Of a stretch of 64,000 nucleotides of DNA, positions 27,943-36,751 are shown one piece after another. The translations under genes and the position numbers were made by a program. Each line of letters starts with the position of its first letter. Within the stretch, counting starts at the first letter, position 1. The DNA lies in the NCBI GenBank assembly GCA_020636135.1, contig JACJYK010000001.1, positions 3,086,501-3,150,500 on the forward strand. Reading direction: 5' to 3'. The notes beneath the pieces were generated by a model. That model did not search any database. It had not been told where the DNA came from and was given only the letters and a program-made list of their open reading frames with translations. Origin of the DNA: Lewinellaceae bacterium (GTDB lineage Bacteria; Bacteroidota; Bacteroidia; Chitinophagales; Saprospiraceae).

Positions 27943-30867
27943 ATGAAATATCGCATTCAACTGGTAACTCTCCTTCTTCTGATTTCGGGAATGGTCTACA
28001 GCCAGCGGCAGGACAATAATGTATCCAGAGATCTCACCTGGCGTAACATTGGCCCTGCAAATATGATGGGCAGGGTTGCCGCCATCGATGCCCTCAATAC
28101 CGACTACCGGCATGTGGTGGTCGCCTCCGCTTCCGGAGGTGTTTTCCTTTCGACCAATGGCGGATGGACCTGGGATGCCATCTTCGACCGCTATGGCGCC
28201 GGATCCATCGGATCGGTCACCCTGTGTCAAGAACATCCGGAGATCATCTGGGTTGGCACAGGTGAATCCGTAAACCGCAATAGCAGCGGCTGGGGTGATG
28301 GCATCTATAAATCGCTGGATGGAGGAAAGACCTTTCAACGCATGGGACTTACCACCACCAATCACATCAAAACCATTGTGATTCATCCCAGGGATCCTAA
28401 TATTGTCTATGCTGCAGCAGAAGGTCACTTATGGGGTTATTCCGGTGATCGCGGGTTATTCAAGACAACCGACGGCGGTAAGTCCTGGACCAAACTAACC
28501 AACGGCCTGCCGGATGACGGCAAAACCGGATGCTCGGATATTGTCATGCACCCTGGCAACCCCAATATCCTGTACGCTGCTTTCTACCAGCGATTGCGTG
28601 AACCCGACTGGTTTACCAGTGGTGGACCCAATGGTGGTATTTTTATGAGCAAGGACGGTGGAAAATCATGGGTCAAACTGACCAATGGCCTGCCCACTGG
28701 TGAAACCGGCAACATTGATCTGTCTATCCAGCGTGCCAATCCAAAGATCCTCGTTGCTGCCGTTGAAGCGGACGAGAACCTGCCTCCCGGCGTTCCGGGC
28801 ACCGGAGTTTATCGTTCAGATGACGGAGGGAAGAGCTGGCGATATCTACTTAAGCATGCCGTTCGTCCATTTTACCACGGACAAATTGAAATCGACCCCA
28901 GCGACGCCAATAATATCTATGTTGTGGGCCGTGATTTCCGTATATCCAACGACGGAGGTAAGACCTTCCATGAGCGTGATTGGAATACCCAGGGAGGAGA
29001 CGATCACGATCTATGGATTGCCCCAAACGATAACAAAATCATGTATCTGGCCACTGACCAGGGACTACGGCTAACCATCGATGGCGGCAAGTCCTTTCTA
29101 TCGTTTAATAACATGGCTATTGGCCAATATTATGCGATCGGCGTGGACATGCGCGATCCGTACTGGGTGATCGGCGGATTACAGGACAACGCCCTTTGGA
29201 TTGGACCTTCCAACAGCCGTGAATACCGTGGCATACTCAATATGCACAATACCTGGCTTGGCGAAGGTGATGGTTTTCATGCCCAGATTGACCCGACCAA
29301 TTACCGTATTGCCTATATCGTGAATCACGTAGGTTTTGCCGCCAAAGTGAATATCGAGACCCGTGATTACCAATACATCACACCTACCCCGGAAACCGTG
29401 GTGAATTTCAAAGATTACTTCGATCCGGATTTCCCGGACGGCCGCATCCGCTATACCATCGACCCGGGTGAGCATTGGTTTTTTTACGAACGAAAGGACC
29501 GCCCTACCCTGCCTCCGCAATTCCGGTTCAACTGGAACAGCCCTTTGGTGATGTCGCCCCACAACCCGAACACCCTCTACTTCGGTGGCAATCACCTGTT
29601 CAAAACAGTGGATCAGGGGAATTCCTGGCACATCATCAGCCCCGACCTGACATCCAATGATCCGAAGCGGAGGGACCCAACGAACAGCGGTGGGCTGACC
29701 CGCAGTGTGACCGGAGGTGAGAATCACTACACCATCATGACGATCGCTGAGTCACCTCTCGATGATCAGGAGATCTGGGTCGGCACCGATGACGGCCATG
29801 TACAAGTGACCCGGAATGGGGGAGCAACCTGGTTCGACGCATCTACCACAATTCCAGGTTTGCCCGAACGCTCCTGGATCAGCCGGGTTGAACCTTCCCA
29901 TCACCAGGCAGGCACCTGCTATGTGACCGTTGACAACCACCGGAACGATGACATGAAGCCTTATGTATACCGGACGCGTGATTTTGGGAAGACATGGGAA
30001 AACTTAAGTGCTGGACTGCCGGACAACTATAGCGTGTATTCTCTTTGCGAAGATCCGGTCAATGCCAGTTTACTTTTTGTGGGTACCGAACAAGCCGTCC
30101 ACGTTTCATTGGATGGAGGCGCCCACTGGCAGGAGCTGATGGCAGGCATGCCCACCGTAGCAATGTATGATCTGTTGATCCATCCCCGTGATGGCGACCT
30201 GATTGCCGGCACCCACGGCAGAAGCATCTGGATCCTGGATGATATCAGCCCGCTGCGACAGCTGACCCCGCAGGTTATGCAGGAAGATTTCCACTTGTTC
30301 CAATCCCGGCAGGGCACCCTCTGGGACCGGATCAATCTCGGTCGGAAACAGCCTGATTTTGAATTTCGTGGTAAAAACCCGGAGCGCGGGGTCTATATCG
30401 ATTTCTGGCAAAAAAATGCTTCTCCGGACACGGTAACCATCACCGTGCAGGATGCATTCGGTCCTGGAAAGAAAATCATCAAAAGTCCTGCACACCAGGG
30501 CTTGAACCGGGTGATCTGGCATTATCAGACCGATATCCAGCAGGAAGCCATCACAGCTTATAAGTCTGGGTTAACCCAAAACATCCGCGACCTGAAAAAG
30601 ATGGTAGCTTCCGCTTCATTGCAGGACACCCTTAACCAACTGGCTGGAAAGCTCGCAGAAGCAACCCGGTTGCGGGCTATACATGCTGTACGGCTGGATA
30701 TGATCCAGCAGTTTAGTGGATATGCCGGAGGCCAGGCCTTCTTTGAACCAAAACTGATGCCTGAGGAGGCAAAGCCGGGCTTCTATAGGATCACCGTCCA
30801 ATCGGGCAGTCAGGAGCAAAACATAGTGGTGGAGGTACGGGATGACCCGATGAACGGGCAGGAATAG
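27943..30867 (+). CDS. Large secreted BNR/sortilin-like propeller protein
   Basis: 974 residues with a signal peptide (cleavage near VYSQ). Many Asp-box/BNR blades are visible: KSLDGGKTF, KTTDGGKSW, SKDGGKSW, RSDDGGKSW, SNDGGKTF, TIDGGKSF, TRNGGATW and SLDGGAHW. They span about residues 40-770 and suggest two beta-propellers, as in Vps10/sortilin-like or xyloglucanase-type proteins. The last ~200 residues contain a helical segment and a beta domain. No T9SS sorting domain is seen. The activity is unknown; a binding or scaffold role, or a glycosidase, is possible. Confidence 0.82.
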   Translation: MKYRIQLVTLLLLISGMVYSQRQDNNVSRDLTWRNIGPANMMGRVAAIDALNTDYRHVVVASASGGVFLSTNGGWTWDAIFDRYGAGSIGSVTLCQEHPEIIWVGTGESVNRNSSGWGDGIYKSLDGGKTFQRMGLTTTNHIKTIVIHPRDPNIVYAAAEGHLWGYSGDRGLFKTTDGGKSWTKLTNGLPDDGKTGCSDIVMHPGNPNILYAAFYQRLREPDWFTSGGPNGGIFMSKDGGKSWVKLTNGLPTGETGNIDLSIQRANPKILVAAVEADENLPPGVPGTGVYRSDDGGKSWRYLLKHAVRPFYHGQIEIDPSDANNIYVVGRDFRISNDGGKTFHERDWNTQGGDDHDLWIAPNDNKIMYLATDQGLRLTIDGGKSFLSFNNMAIGQYYAIGVDMRDPYWVIGGLQDNALWIGPSNSREYRGILNMHNTWLGEGDGFHAQIDPTNYRIAYIVNHVGFAAKVNIETRDYQYITPTPETVVNFKDYFDPDFPDGRIRYTIDPGEHWFFYERKDRPTLPPQFRFNWNSPLVMSPHNPNTLYFGGNHLFKTVDQGNSWHIISPDLTSNDPKRRDPTNSGGLTRSVTGGENHYTIMTIAESPLDDQEIWVGTDDGHVQVTRNGGATWFDASTTIPGLPERSWISRVEPSHHQAGTCYVTVDNHRNDDMKPYVYRTRDFGKTWENLSAGLPDNYSVYSLCEDPVNASLLFVGTEQAVHVSLDGGAHWQELMAGMPTVAMYDLLIHPRDGDLIAGTHGRSIWILDDISPLRQLTPQVMQEDFHLFQSRQGTLWDRINLGRKQPDFEFRGKNPERGVYIDFWQKNASPDTVTITVQDAFGPGKKIIKSPAHQGLNRVIWHYQTDIQQEAITAYKSGLTQNIRDLKKMVASASLQDTLNQLAGKLAEATRLRAIHAVRLDMIQQFSGYAGGQAFFEPKLMPEEAKPGFYRITVQSGSQEQNIVVEVRDDPMNGQE

Positions 30868-30949
30868 ATAAGAAGCCGGTGCAGGATTGACGTTTGACAT
30901 TACAGGATGCTCATTTGATTTAGGTAGGTTATAACCATTCGCAGATACA

Positions 30950-30963
30950 GTGATCCATATCAT
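30950..30963 (+). promoter_or_regulatory. FNR-type box upstream of the N-ATPase operon
   Basis: GTGATCCATATCAT fits nTGAT-N4-ATCAn with four of five consensus bases in each half-site of TTGAT-N4-ATCAA. Its centre is 62.5 bases before the atpD ATG. It differs at one internal position (and the first flank) from the box before the MBL/phosphorylase operon, which lies at the same distance and orientation. Confidence 0.6.
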
Positions 30964-31018
30964 ATGATTTGTGACCGCTATAATTTACTTACTCTTATAA
31001 GAAAAGCAATCCCAATAA

Positions 31019-32434
31019 ATGGCCGAAGTAGCAGTTCACGAAGGCCGTGTGATGGCAGTCAGAGGCAGCGTAATCGATATTCGATTTACCGAAGGGCTAC
31101 CTGAGATCTTTACCCTGCTCACCGCTGGTAAAGATCAGCAGATCATCATAGAAGTACAGTCTCTCCTGGATATACAAGTTGTACGAGGGATTGCATTGAC
31201 GCCTGCCGAAGGATTAGCCCGGGGAAGTATCGTACAAAATACGGGCCATCGGCTGGAAGCACCGACGGGCAATAACGTGCTATCCCGGATGTTCAACGTA
31301 TTCGGGAAGCCCATTGATCACCTGCCCGATCCGGTAGATATTACCTGGCGATCGGTTCATCAGCAGCCTCCCTCCTTAAGCCGCCGGTCCGCCCAGACCG
31401 AGATCTTTGAGACCGGAATTAAAATCATTGACGTGCTGGCTCCACTTGAGCGGGGCGGGAAAGCCGGGTTATTCGGAGGCGCCGGGGTAGGCAAAACGGT
31501 ATTGCTGACGGAAGTAATCCACAATATCGTAGGGCAGCAGAAGGGCGTAAGCATATTCTGCGGCATCGGAGAACGGTGTCGCGAAGGCGAGGAATTGTAC
31601 AGTACCATGAAAGAAGCCGGCGTATTGCCCCACATGGCCATGGTATTCGGTCAGATGAATGAGCCTCCCGGCAGCAGGTTCCGTGTTGGTTTTACCGCAC
31701 TGACACTTGCCGAGTATTTCAGAGATGAAGAAAAAAAGGATGTTTTGCTTCTGATTGACAACATCTTCCGGTTTATCCAGGCAGGTATGGAGGTGTCCGG
31801 AATGCTGGGCCAAATGCCATCCAGGCTGGGTTATCAACCCACCATGGCCTCTGACCTGGCGCAATTGGAAGAACGCATTTCCAATACAGAATCGGGTGCC
31901 ATCACTTCCATCCAGGCTGTCTACGTACCGGCGGATGATCTTACGGATCCGGCGGCAGTCCATACCTTTTCGCATTTATCCGCCTCCATCGTATTATCCC
32001 GTAAACGTGCCAGTGAAGGCCTTTATCCCGCTATCGATCCCCTCGAGTCCAATTCAAAAATGGCCACACCGGGTATCGTCGGGGAACGTCATTACCGGAT
32101 AGCCCAGGCAATCCGGCGTACGCTCGCACAATACGAAGAATTGAAGGACATCATCGCCATGATGGGATTGGAACAGCTGTCCGCCGAAGACCGCAAAGTT
32201 GTGACCCGGGCCAGGCAGCTGGAGCGTTTTCTTACACAGCCGTTCTTTACCACCGAGCAGTTCAGCGGCATACCTGGTAAATTTGTGTCCCTGCAGGATG
32301 CCCTGACCGGATGTGAGCAAATTCTTAACGATGCATTCGCAGATCAACCGGAACAAGGATTTTATATGATTGGCCCGATTACCGACCTGAAACCGGATTC
32401 ATCCACGTCTAAACCGGATAACCATGAATCTTGA
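31019..32434 (+). CDS. atpD: N-type ATPase subunit beta
   Basis: 471 residues. P-loop GGAGVGKT (153-160), then GIGERCREGEELY: the usual F-type sequence has GERTREGNDLY, and Cys in this place is, from memory, typical of N-ATPases. LGYQPTMASDLAQLEERIS is the catalytic-site region near the gamma contact. It is the catalytic subunit of a second rotary ATPase. First gene of nine in the N-type order, which differs from normal F-type operons by placing beta and epsilon first. The next gene overlaps by 11 bases. Confidence 0.95.
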   Translation: MAEVAVHEGRVMAVRGSVIDIRFTEGLPEIFTLLTAGKDQQIIIEVQSLLDIQVVRGIALTPAEGLARGSIVQNTGHRLEAPTGNNVLSRMFNVFGKPIDHLPDPVDITWRSVHQQPPSLSRRSAQTEIFETGIKIIDVLAPLERGGKAGLFGGAGVGKTVLLTEVIHNIVGQQKGVSIFCGIGERCREGEELYSTMKEAGVLPHMAMVFGQMNEPPGSRFRVGFTALTLAEYFRDEEKKDVLLLIDNIFRFIQAGMEVSGMLGQMPSRLGYQPTMASDLAQLEERISNTESGAITSIQAVYVPADDLTDPAAVHTFSHLSASIVLSRKRASEGLYPAIDPLESNSKMATPGIVGERHYRIAQAIRRTLAQYEELKDIIAMMGLEQLSAEDRKVVTRARQLERFLTQPFFTTEQFSGIPGKFVSLQDALTGCEQILNDAFADQPEQGFYMIGPITDLKPDSSTSKPDNHES

Positions 32435-32831
32435 ATGCTTGCATCTTAAAGTGTTGCTTCCGTTTGCCGTGCTGGTCGATGAACCTCAGGTAAAAAGGTT
32501 GGTTGTCATGACGACCGGCGGGTCATATGGGATCTGGCCAAACCGGCTGGACTGTGTGGCTTGCCTCGAACCCGGCATTTTGACCTACGAGACCTCCAAA
32601 AATGAAGAAAAGTTTGTGGCTGTGGATGAAGGCATCGTGGTGAAAACAGGTGAGGAGGTTATCATCTCCGTTCATAATGCCATCAGTGATGGCGACCTGG
32701 GAACCCTGCATCAGGCTGTTGAAAAAGACTTCATGGCGAAAAGGCAAACTCAGAATGAATTGAACACGGCATTGGCTAAGCTGGAACGCAACTTCGTAAG
32801 AAATTTCAATGCCCTTAAAAACGAATCATGA
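32424..32831 (+). CDS. atpC: N-type ATPase subunit epsilon
   Basis: 135 residues. The N-terminal beta sandwich (LHLKVLLPFAVLVD, GSYGIWPNRLDCVACLEPGIL) is of the AtpC type; WPNRLD takes the place of the usual LPGH segment, as expected for N-type epsilon. The C-terminal ~50 residues form a helical hairpin that can inhibit hydrolysis. It overlaps atpD by 11 bases and atpQ by 4. Confidence 0.92.
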   Translation: MNLECLHLKVLLPFAVLVDEPQVKRLVVMTTGGSYGIWPNRLDCVACLEPGILTYETSKNEEKFVAVDEGIVVKTGEEVIISVHNAISDGDLGTLHQAVEKDFMAKRQTQNELNTALAKLERNFVRNFNALKNES

Positions 32832-33157
32832 CCGTACGCAATAGCCCGGAGACCTCTGATTTTACCAAAAAAATTGCTTCGAAGGAGCAATTGAAAATGC
32901 GTGCCCGCAAGGAAGGCAAACGGAGCATCTGGATGAATGTCAGCTTGTTTGGTCTGGTAGGCTGGTCAGTGACTATACCTTCACTACTGGGAGCCTTGTT
33001 CGGTCATTGGCTTGACGGGAAAATGCATGATCAGGTATCCTGGACATTGACCTTCCTCTTCGCAGGGTTGGCACTTGGATGTTTCAATGCGGGCTACTGG
33101 ATCAGGAAAGAAAATAATGCAATTCATAACGAATTAAATGACAAGGAAGATGCATGA
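32828..33157 (+). CDS. atpQ: AtpQ (AtpI-like) membrane protein of the N-ATPase
   Basis: 109 residues. A basic N-terminal helix (about 14-32, KKIASKEQLKMRARKEGKR) precedes two transmembrane helices (about 35-58 and 69-92). The GWSVTIPSLLGALFGHWLD region matches the AtpI-like protein that occupies third place in N-ATPase operons. AtpI homologues assist c-ring assembly and may bind Mg2+. The start forms ATGA with the atpC stop. Confidence 0.85.
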   Translation: MTVRNSPETSDFTKKIASKEQLKMRARKEGKRSIWMNVSLFGLVGWSVTIPSLLGALFGHWLDGKMHDQVSWTLTFLFAGLALGCFNAGYWIRKENNAIHNELNDKEDA

Positions 33158-33461
33158 ACTCATCATTTATTCAGCCATCCTGCTCACCGGCGTTGCCGTG
33201 GGTTTGTTTTTCTACCAGGGGCTGTGGTGGACCACAAAAAAAGGGTTGACCGCCAAAAGGCCGGCACTCTGGTTTTTAGGCAGCAACATCATCCGCACCG
33301 GAACCGTGCTGACGGGCTTCTACCTCGTATCTGCCGGACAGTGGCAAAGGATGGTCATTTGCCTTTTGGGATTTGTACTGGCCCGGCTTATCCTCTTTTG
33401 GTTGCAGGCCGGTAAAGCCAATGATAAAATGAAAATGCAGACCGATGCACATCACTCCTGA
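33150..33461 (+). CDS. atpR: AtpR, N-ATPase-specific membrane subunit
   Basis: 103 residues from ATG 33150 (MHELIIYS); an in-frame ATG at 33138 would add four residues. Three hydrophobic segments (about 2-22, 38-60, 66-86). The motif GLWWTTKKG and the Arg in SNIIRTGTV are typical of AtpR, a small protein found only in N-type operons, whose Arg has been proposed to interact with the c-ring carboxylates. It overlaps atpQ and atpB. Confidence 0.85.
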   Translation: MHELIIYSAILLTGVAVGLFFYQGLWWTTKKGLTAKRPALWFLGSNIIRTGTVLTGFYLVSAGQWQRMVICLLGFVLARLILFWLQAGKANDKMKMQTDAHHS

Positions 33462-34143
33462 TAATACGATATTCTGGGAACACGGTTTCTTCAAACTCAA
33501 TGCGACCATTGTCTGGACCTGGGTATTGATGATCGTACTGGTGGTCATCTCCAGGTTGGTCACAAGAAAATTGCGCACCGACGATCATCCGGGTCGCTGG
33601 CAGGTAGGGTTGGAAATCATTGTTTTGGGTATTCAGGATCAATTGAAAGAGATTGGCCTGAAGCATCCCAGGACATATATCGGATTTATTGGCTCCCTTT
33701 TCCTTTTTGTAGCCTTTGCGGCATTGTGTACCATATTCCCGTTTTATGAACCACCGACCAGCTCCCTGTCCACCACAGCTGCACTGGCCTTCTGTGTTTT
33801 CCTGGCCGTCCCCTATTTTGCCATTTCACAACGGGGTTGGCTGAATTACATTAAGACTTATCTAGAGCCGACGCCGGTCATGCTGCCTTTTAATATCATT
33901 TCCGAGCTGTCCCGTACCCTGGCGATGGCCATCCGGCTATTTGGCAATATGATGAGTGGTTCGATGATACTGGGAATACTTCTGGCCATCACTCCATTGT
34001 TCTTTCCGGTCATCATGAGTCTTCTGGGATTGCTGACCGGGATCGTCCAGGCATATATCATCAGCATTTTAGCCACCGTTTTCATCGCTGCCGCATTAAA
34101 CAGCGGAGATGATGAACAACCTAAAAACATACAACATGGATAA
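33445..34143 (+). CDS. atpB: N-type ATPase subunit a
   Basis: 232 residues, five or six membrane helices. The essential stator Arg is Arg164 in AMAIRLFGNMMSG; PFNIISELSRTLA precedes it, and QAYIISILATVFIAAAL closes the ion half-channel helix. With the c-ring it forms the ion path. It overlaps atpR by 17 bases and atpE by 8. The short length (normal F-type a is often 240-350 in Bacteroidota) is in keeping with the N-type. Confidence 0.94.
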   Translation: MHITPDNTIFWEHGFFKLNATIVWTWVLMIVLVVISRLVTRKLRTDDHPGRWQVGLEIIVLGIQDQLKEIGLKHPRTYIGFIGSLFLFVAFAALCTIFPFYEPPTSSLSTTAALAFCVFLAVPYFAISQRGWLNYIKTYLEPTPVMLPFNIISELSRTLAMAIRLFGNMMSGSMILGILLAITPLFFPVIMSLLGLLTGIVQAYIISILATVFIAAALNSGDDEQPKNIQHG

Positions 34144-34405
34144 CACAACCTTAGTCGCATTGATCTCCATATCCGTTGCCGGTCTGACCACCGGCTTGGG
34201 ATGTATCGGCCCGGCGCTTGCGGAGGGCCGTTCGGTAGCCAATGCCATGCAGTCACTGGCGCAGCAGCCAGACGCTGCCTCAACGATAACCAGAACCCTT
34301 TTTGTCGGATTAGCGATGATTGAATCCATTGCCATTTACTGTTTTGTGATCTCAATGATCCTCATCTTCGCCAATCCGTTCTGGAACCATTTCATTGCAT
34401 CTTAA
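34136..34405 (+). CDS. atpE: N-type ATPase subunit c with two membrane glutamates
   Basis: 89 residues from ATG 34136 (MDNTTLVALIS); ATG 34109 is an in-frame alternative (98 residues). It is a two-helix hairpin. Helix 2 has the ion-binding Glu63 in LAMIESIAIY; helix 1 has a second Glu30 in GPALAEGRS, at the place of Gln32 in Ilyobacter tartaricus c. Ser64 and Tyr68 of the Na+ ligand set are present, but the Thr position is Ile65. Two carboxylates per subunit are characteristic of N-ATPases, including the Burkholderia c17 ring that was found to be H+-specific. Confidence 0.94.
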   Translation: MDNTTLVALISISVAGLTTGLGCIGPALAEGRSVANAMQSLAQQPDAASTITRTLFVGLAMIESIAIYCFVISMILIFANPFWNHFIAS

Positions 34406-34416
34406 ATAGATAAGCT

Positions 34417-35238
34417 ATGTTGATAGATTGGTTCACGGTTGTCGCGCAATTGATCAATTTTCTGATCCTGATCTTTTTGCTTAAACGCTTCCTCTACCGG
34501 CCTATCCTCAAGGCGATCGATGCCCGGGAATTGCGGATTGCAAACGAATTGGATGAAGCAAAGAAAAAACAGGACCAGGCTGATCAGGAGCAACAGCAGT
34601 ACCAACAACTGAACGATCAATTGCTGAAAAACAAGTCCGCACTCCTTACCCAGGCCCAGGATGAGGCAACCAAAGAAAAAGAACGCCTGATGCAGGAAGC
34701 AAGGGACACCTATCAGACTCTTCAGGACCGGTACAGGCAGTCCCTAAAAAACGAGGAGAAACAAATGACGGACACTTTAAAAAGGAAGGTGGAAACCGAG
34801 GTCATTGACACCCTGCGGAAGACTATGAAGGACCTGGCAGACGAGTCCCTGGAGGAAGGAATAACCAATGTGTTCATCCGGAAGCTCCTGATGCTGGCAA
34901 AATCTGATGTGGACACACTTAAATCTGCGGCTTCCGCCCAGGGTTCAGAAGTGGTGATACGGAGCACCTATGCACTTACTACCAGGAAGCAGCAGGAACT
35001 GAAAGATGCGGTATCCCAAAAACTAGAGAACCAAATTCCGCTTCGTTTTCAAACCGAACAGGAGGAAATACCTGGTATCGTGCTTTCGGTTGGCGGTTAT
35101 AAACTGGCCTGGACCGTAGGCGATTACCTGCAGACATTACACGACCAGCTTGAGCAATCGGATCCCAAAGCAGATTCCAATGAACACAGGAAATCGAAGA
35201 CCAATAAAAAACAGATCGATGTCGAACAGATCCATTGA
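34417..35238 (+). CDS. atpF: N-type ATPase subunit b with delta-like C-terminal domain
   Basis: 273 residues, about 100 more than an ordinary b subunit. One N-terminal membrane helix (about 4-22), a long charged coiled coil (about 35-160), then a C-terminal domain (about 178-246) with STYALTTRKQQELKDAVSQKL, IPGIVLSVGGYKLAWTVGDYL. That pattern matches the C-terminal part of subunit delta/OSCP. No separate atpH exists in the operon, so b seems to supply the delta function itself. It overlaps atpA by about 20 bases. Confidence 0.92.
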   Translation: MLIDWFTVVAQLINFLILIFLLKRFLYRPILKAIDARELRIANELDEAKKKQDQADQEQQQYQQLNDQLLKNKSALLTQAQDEATKEKERLMQEARDTYQTLQDRYRQSLKNEEKQMTDTLKRKVETEVIDTLRKTMKDLADESLEEGITNVFIRKLLMLAKSDVDTLKSAASAQGSEVVIRSTYALTTRKQQELKDAVSQKLENQIPLRFQTEQEEIPGIVLSVGGYKLAWTVGDYLQTLHDQLEQSDPKADSNEHRKSKTNKKQIDVEQIH

Positions 35239-36751
35239 CCGGGTAGTTGATCAGACGCTGACTGATCTGAAAGGACTTCGTGAATCCTTCAACCCAGATC
35301 TGAAGCTGCAGGAGACGGGCTGGGTCCATACGGTGGGCAATGGGATAGCCAGCGTGAAAGGTCTGCCGGGAACGGGCTATGAAGAGCTGCTCAGGTTTCC
35401 CAAAGGGCTTTATGGGATCGCCTTTAATCTGGAGGAGGATGAAATCGGAGTAGTTCTGTTGGGGGACTATTGGCATCTGCGTGCCGGCGATTCGGTAGAA
35501 CGTACCGGCCGGGTGATGGAGGCTCCGGTAGGCGACGAATTGCTGGGCAGGGTCATCGACCCGCTGGGCAATCCGCTCGATGATAAAGGCCCCGTCCATT
35601 TTACCAAGACAAGGCCCATCGAGGTCATTGCGCCATCCATCATGGACCGCGCCCCGGTCAATTACCCTCTCCAGACCGGCATCAAGGTCATTGACGCAGT
35701 CATTCCGATCGGACGGGGACAGCGTGAATTGATCCTCGGCGACCGCCAGACTGGCAAAACCGCCATTGCCATTGATACCATCCTCAATCAACGGGATCAG
35801 CAAGTCATTTGCATCTATTGCTCCATTGGACAGCGGGCATCATCGGTGGCCAAGGTCTATGCCAACCTGCAGGACCAGGGTGCCATGGATTATACCATCA
35901 TCGTGGTATCGGAAGGCAATGCCCCTGCCGGACTCAATTACATCGCCCCCTATGCAGCCACCACCATGGCAGAATATTACATGAACCAGGGGCGGGATGT
36001 CCTGATCGTCTATGATGATCTCACCCAGCATGCACGTTCTTACCGCGAACTGTCCCTGTTACTCCGCCGGCCTCCCGGAAGGGAAGCATTCCCCGGTGAC
36101 ATTTTCTATCTGCACTCCAGGCTCCTCGAACGGGCAACCCATCTGCGGGATGAGCTGGGAGGAGGGTCGCTGACTGCTCTCCCCATCGTAGAAACGGAAG
36201 CTCAAAATATTGCAGCCTACATTCCGACCAACCTGATTTCCATCACCGACGGACAAATCTATCTCTCACCGGACCTGTTCGAACTGGGCATCCTGCCAGC
36301 CATTGACATTGGAAAATCCGTTTCACGGGTAGGTGATAAGGCACAGCTGCCGATCTACCAGGTGGTCACAGCCAGTCTAAAGTTAAACCACTCACAATTC
36401 GCAGAGCTGGAGAGTTTCGCACGCTTCGGCACTCGACTGGATGCCAGGACTCAAAAAATCCTGGAACATGGAAAACGGATCAGGGAGATCCTCAAGCAGA
36501 CAAACCTTAAACCCATGCCGGTTCCTGAACAAGTTCTCATCCTGCTAGCACTGAAGCAAATGCTGCTGGATGATGTGCCACTGGAAAAAATCCAGGATGC
36601 GGAACACGCACTTTGTACACAAGCGCAACAATTGTCAAAATCCGAGCTGGAAGCATTACACGCCGGCAAGGCTCCCGATGAAACCATAGTACAGCATCTG
36701 ATCCACCACTGTGAACTGGCACTTGCTGCTTTCAAACCCACAGGTTCATGA
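35219..36751 (+). CDS. atpA: N-type ATPase subunit alpha
   Basis: 510 residues from ATG 35219; TTG 35150 and ATG 35180 are in-frame alternatives that would lie deeper inside atpF. The non-catalytic nucleotide site has P-loop GDRQTGKTA; YCSIGQRASSVAKVY, YAATTMAEYYMNQG and PGREAFPGDIFYLHSRLLERA are diagnostic for alpha. It alternates with beta in the hexamer. The stop overlaps atpG by ATGA. Confidence 0.95.
   Translation: MSNRSIDRVVDQTLTDLKGLRESFNPDLKLQETGWVHTVGNGIASVKGLPGTGYEELLRFPKGLYGIAFNLEEDEIGVVLLGDYWHLRAGDSVERTGRVMEAPVGDELLGRVIDPLGNPLDDKGPVHFTKTRPIEVIAPSIMDRAPVNYPLQTGIKVIDAVIPIGRGQRELILGDRQTGKTAIAIDTILNQRDQQVICIYCSIGQRASSVAKVYANLQDQGAMDYTIIVVSEGNAPAGLNYIAPYAATTMAEYYMNQGRDVLIVYDDLTQHARSYRELSLLLRRPPGREAFPGDIFYLHSRLLERATHLRDELGGGSLTALPIVETEAQNIAAYIPTNLISITDGQIYLSPDLFELGILPAIDIGKSVSRVGDKAQLPIYQVVTASLKLNHSQFAELESFARFGTRLDARTQKILEHGKRIREILKQTNLKPMPVPEQVLILLALKQMLLDDVPLEKIQDAEHALCTQAQQLSKSELEALHAGKAPDETIVQHLIHHCELALAAFKPTGS

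Noticed and set aside
35150..35218. Longer atpA starting from TTG 35150
   Set aside because: It would overlap atpF by ~90 bases and add a basic tail not usual for alpha; ATG 35219 fits the family start better.
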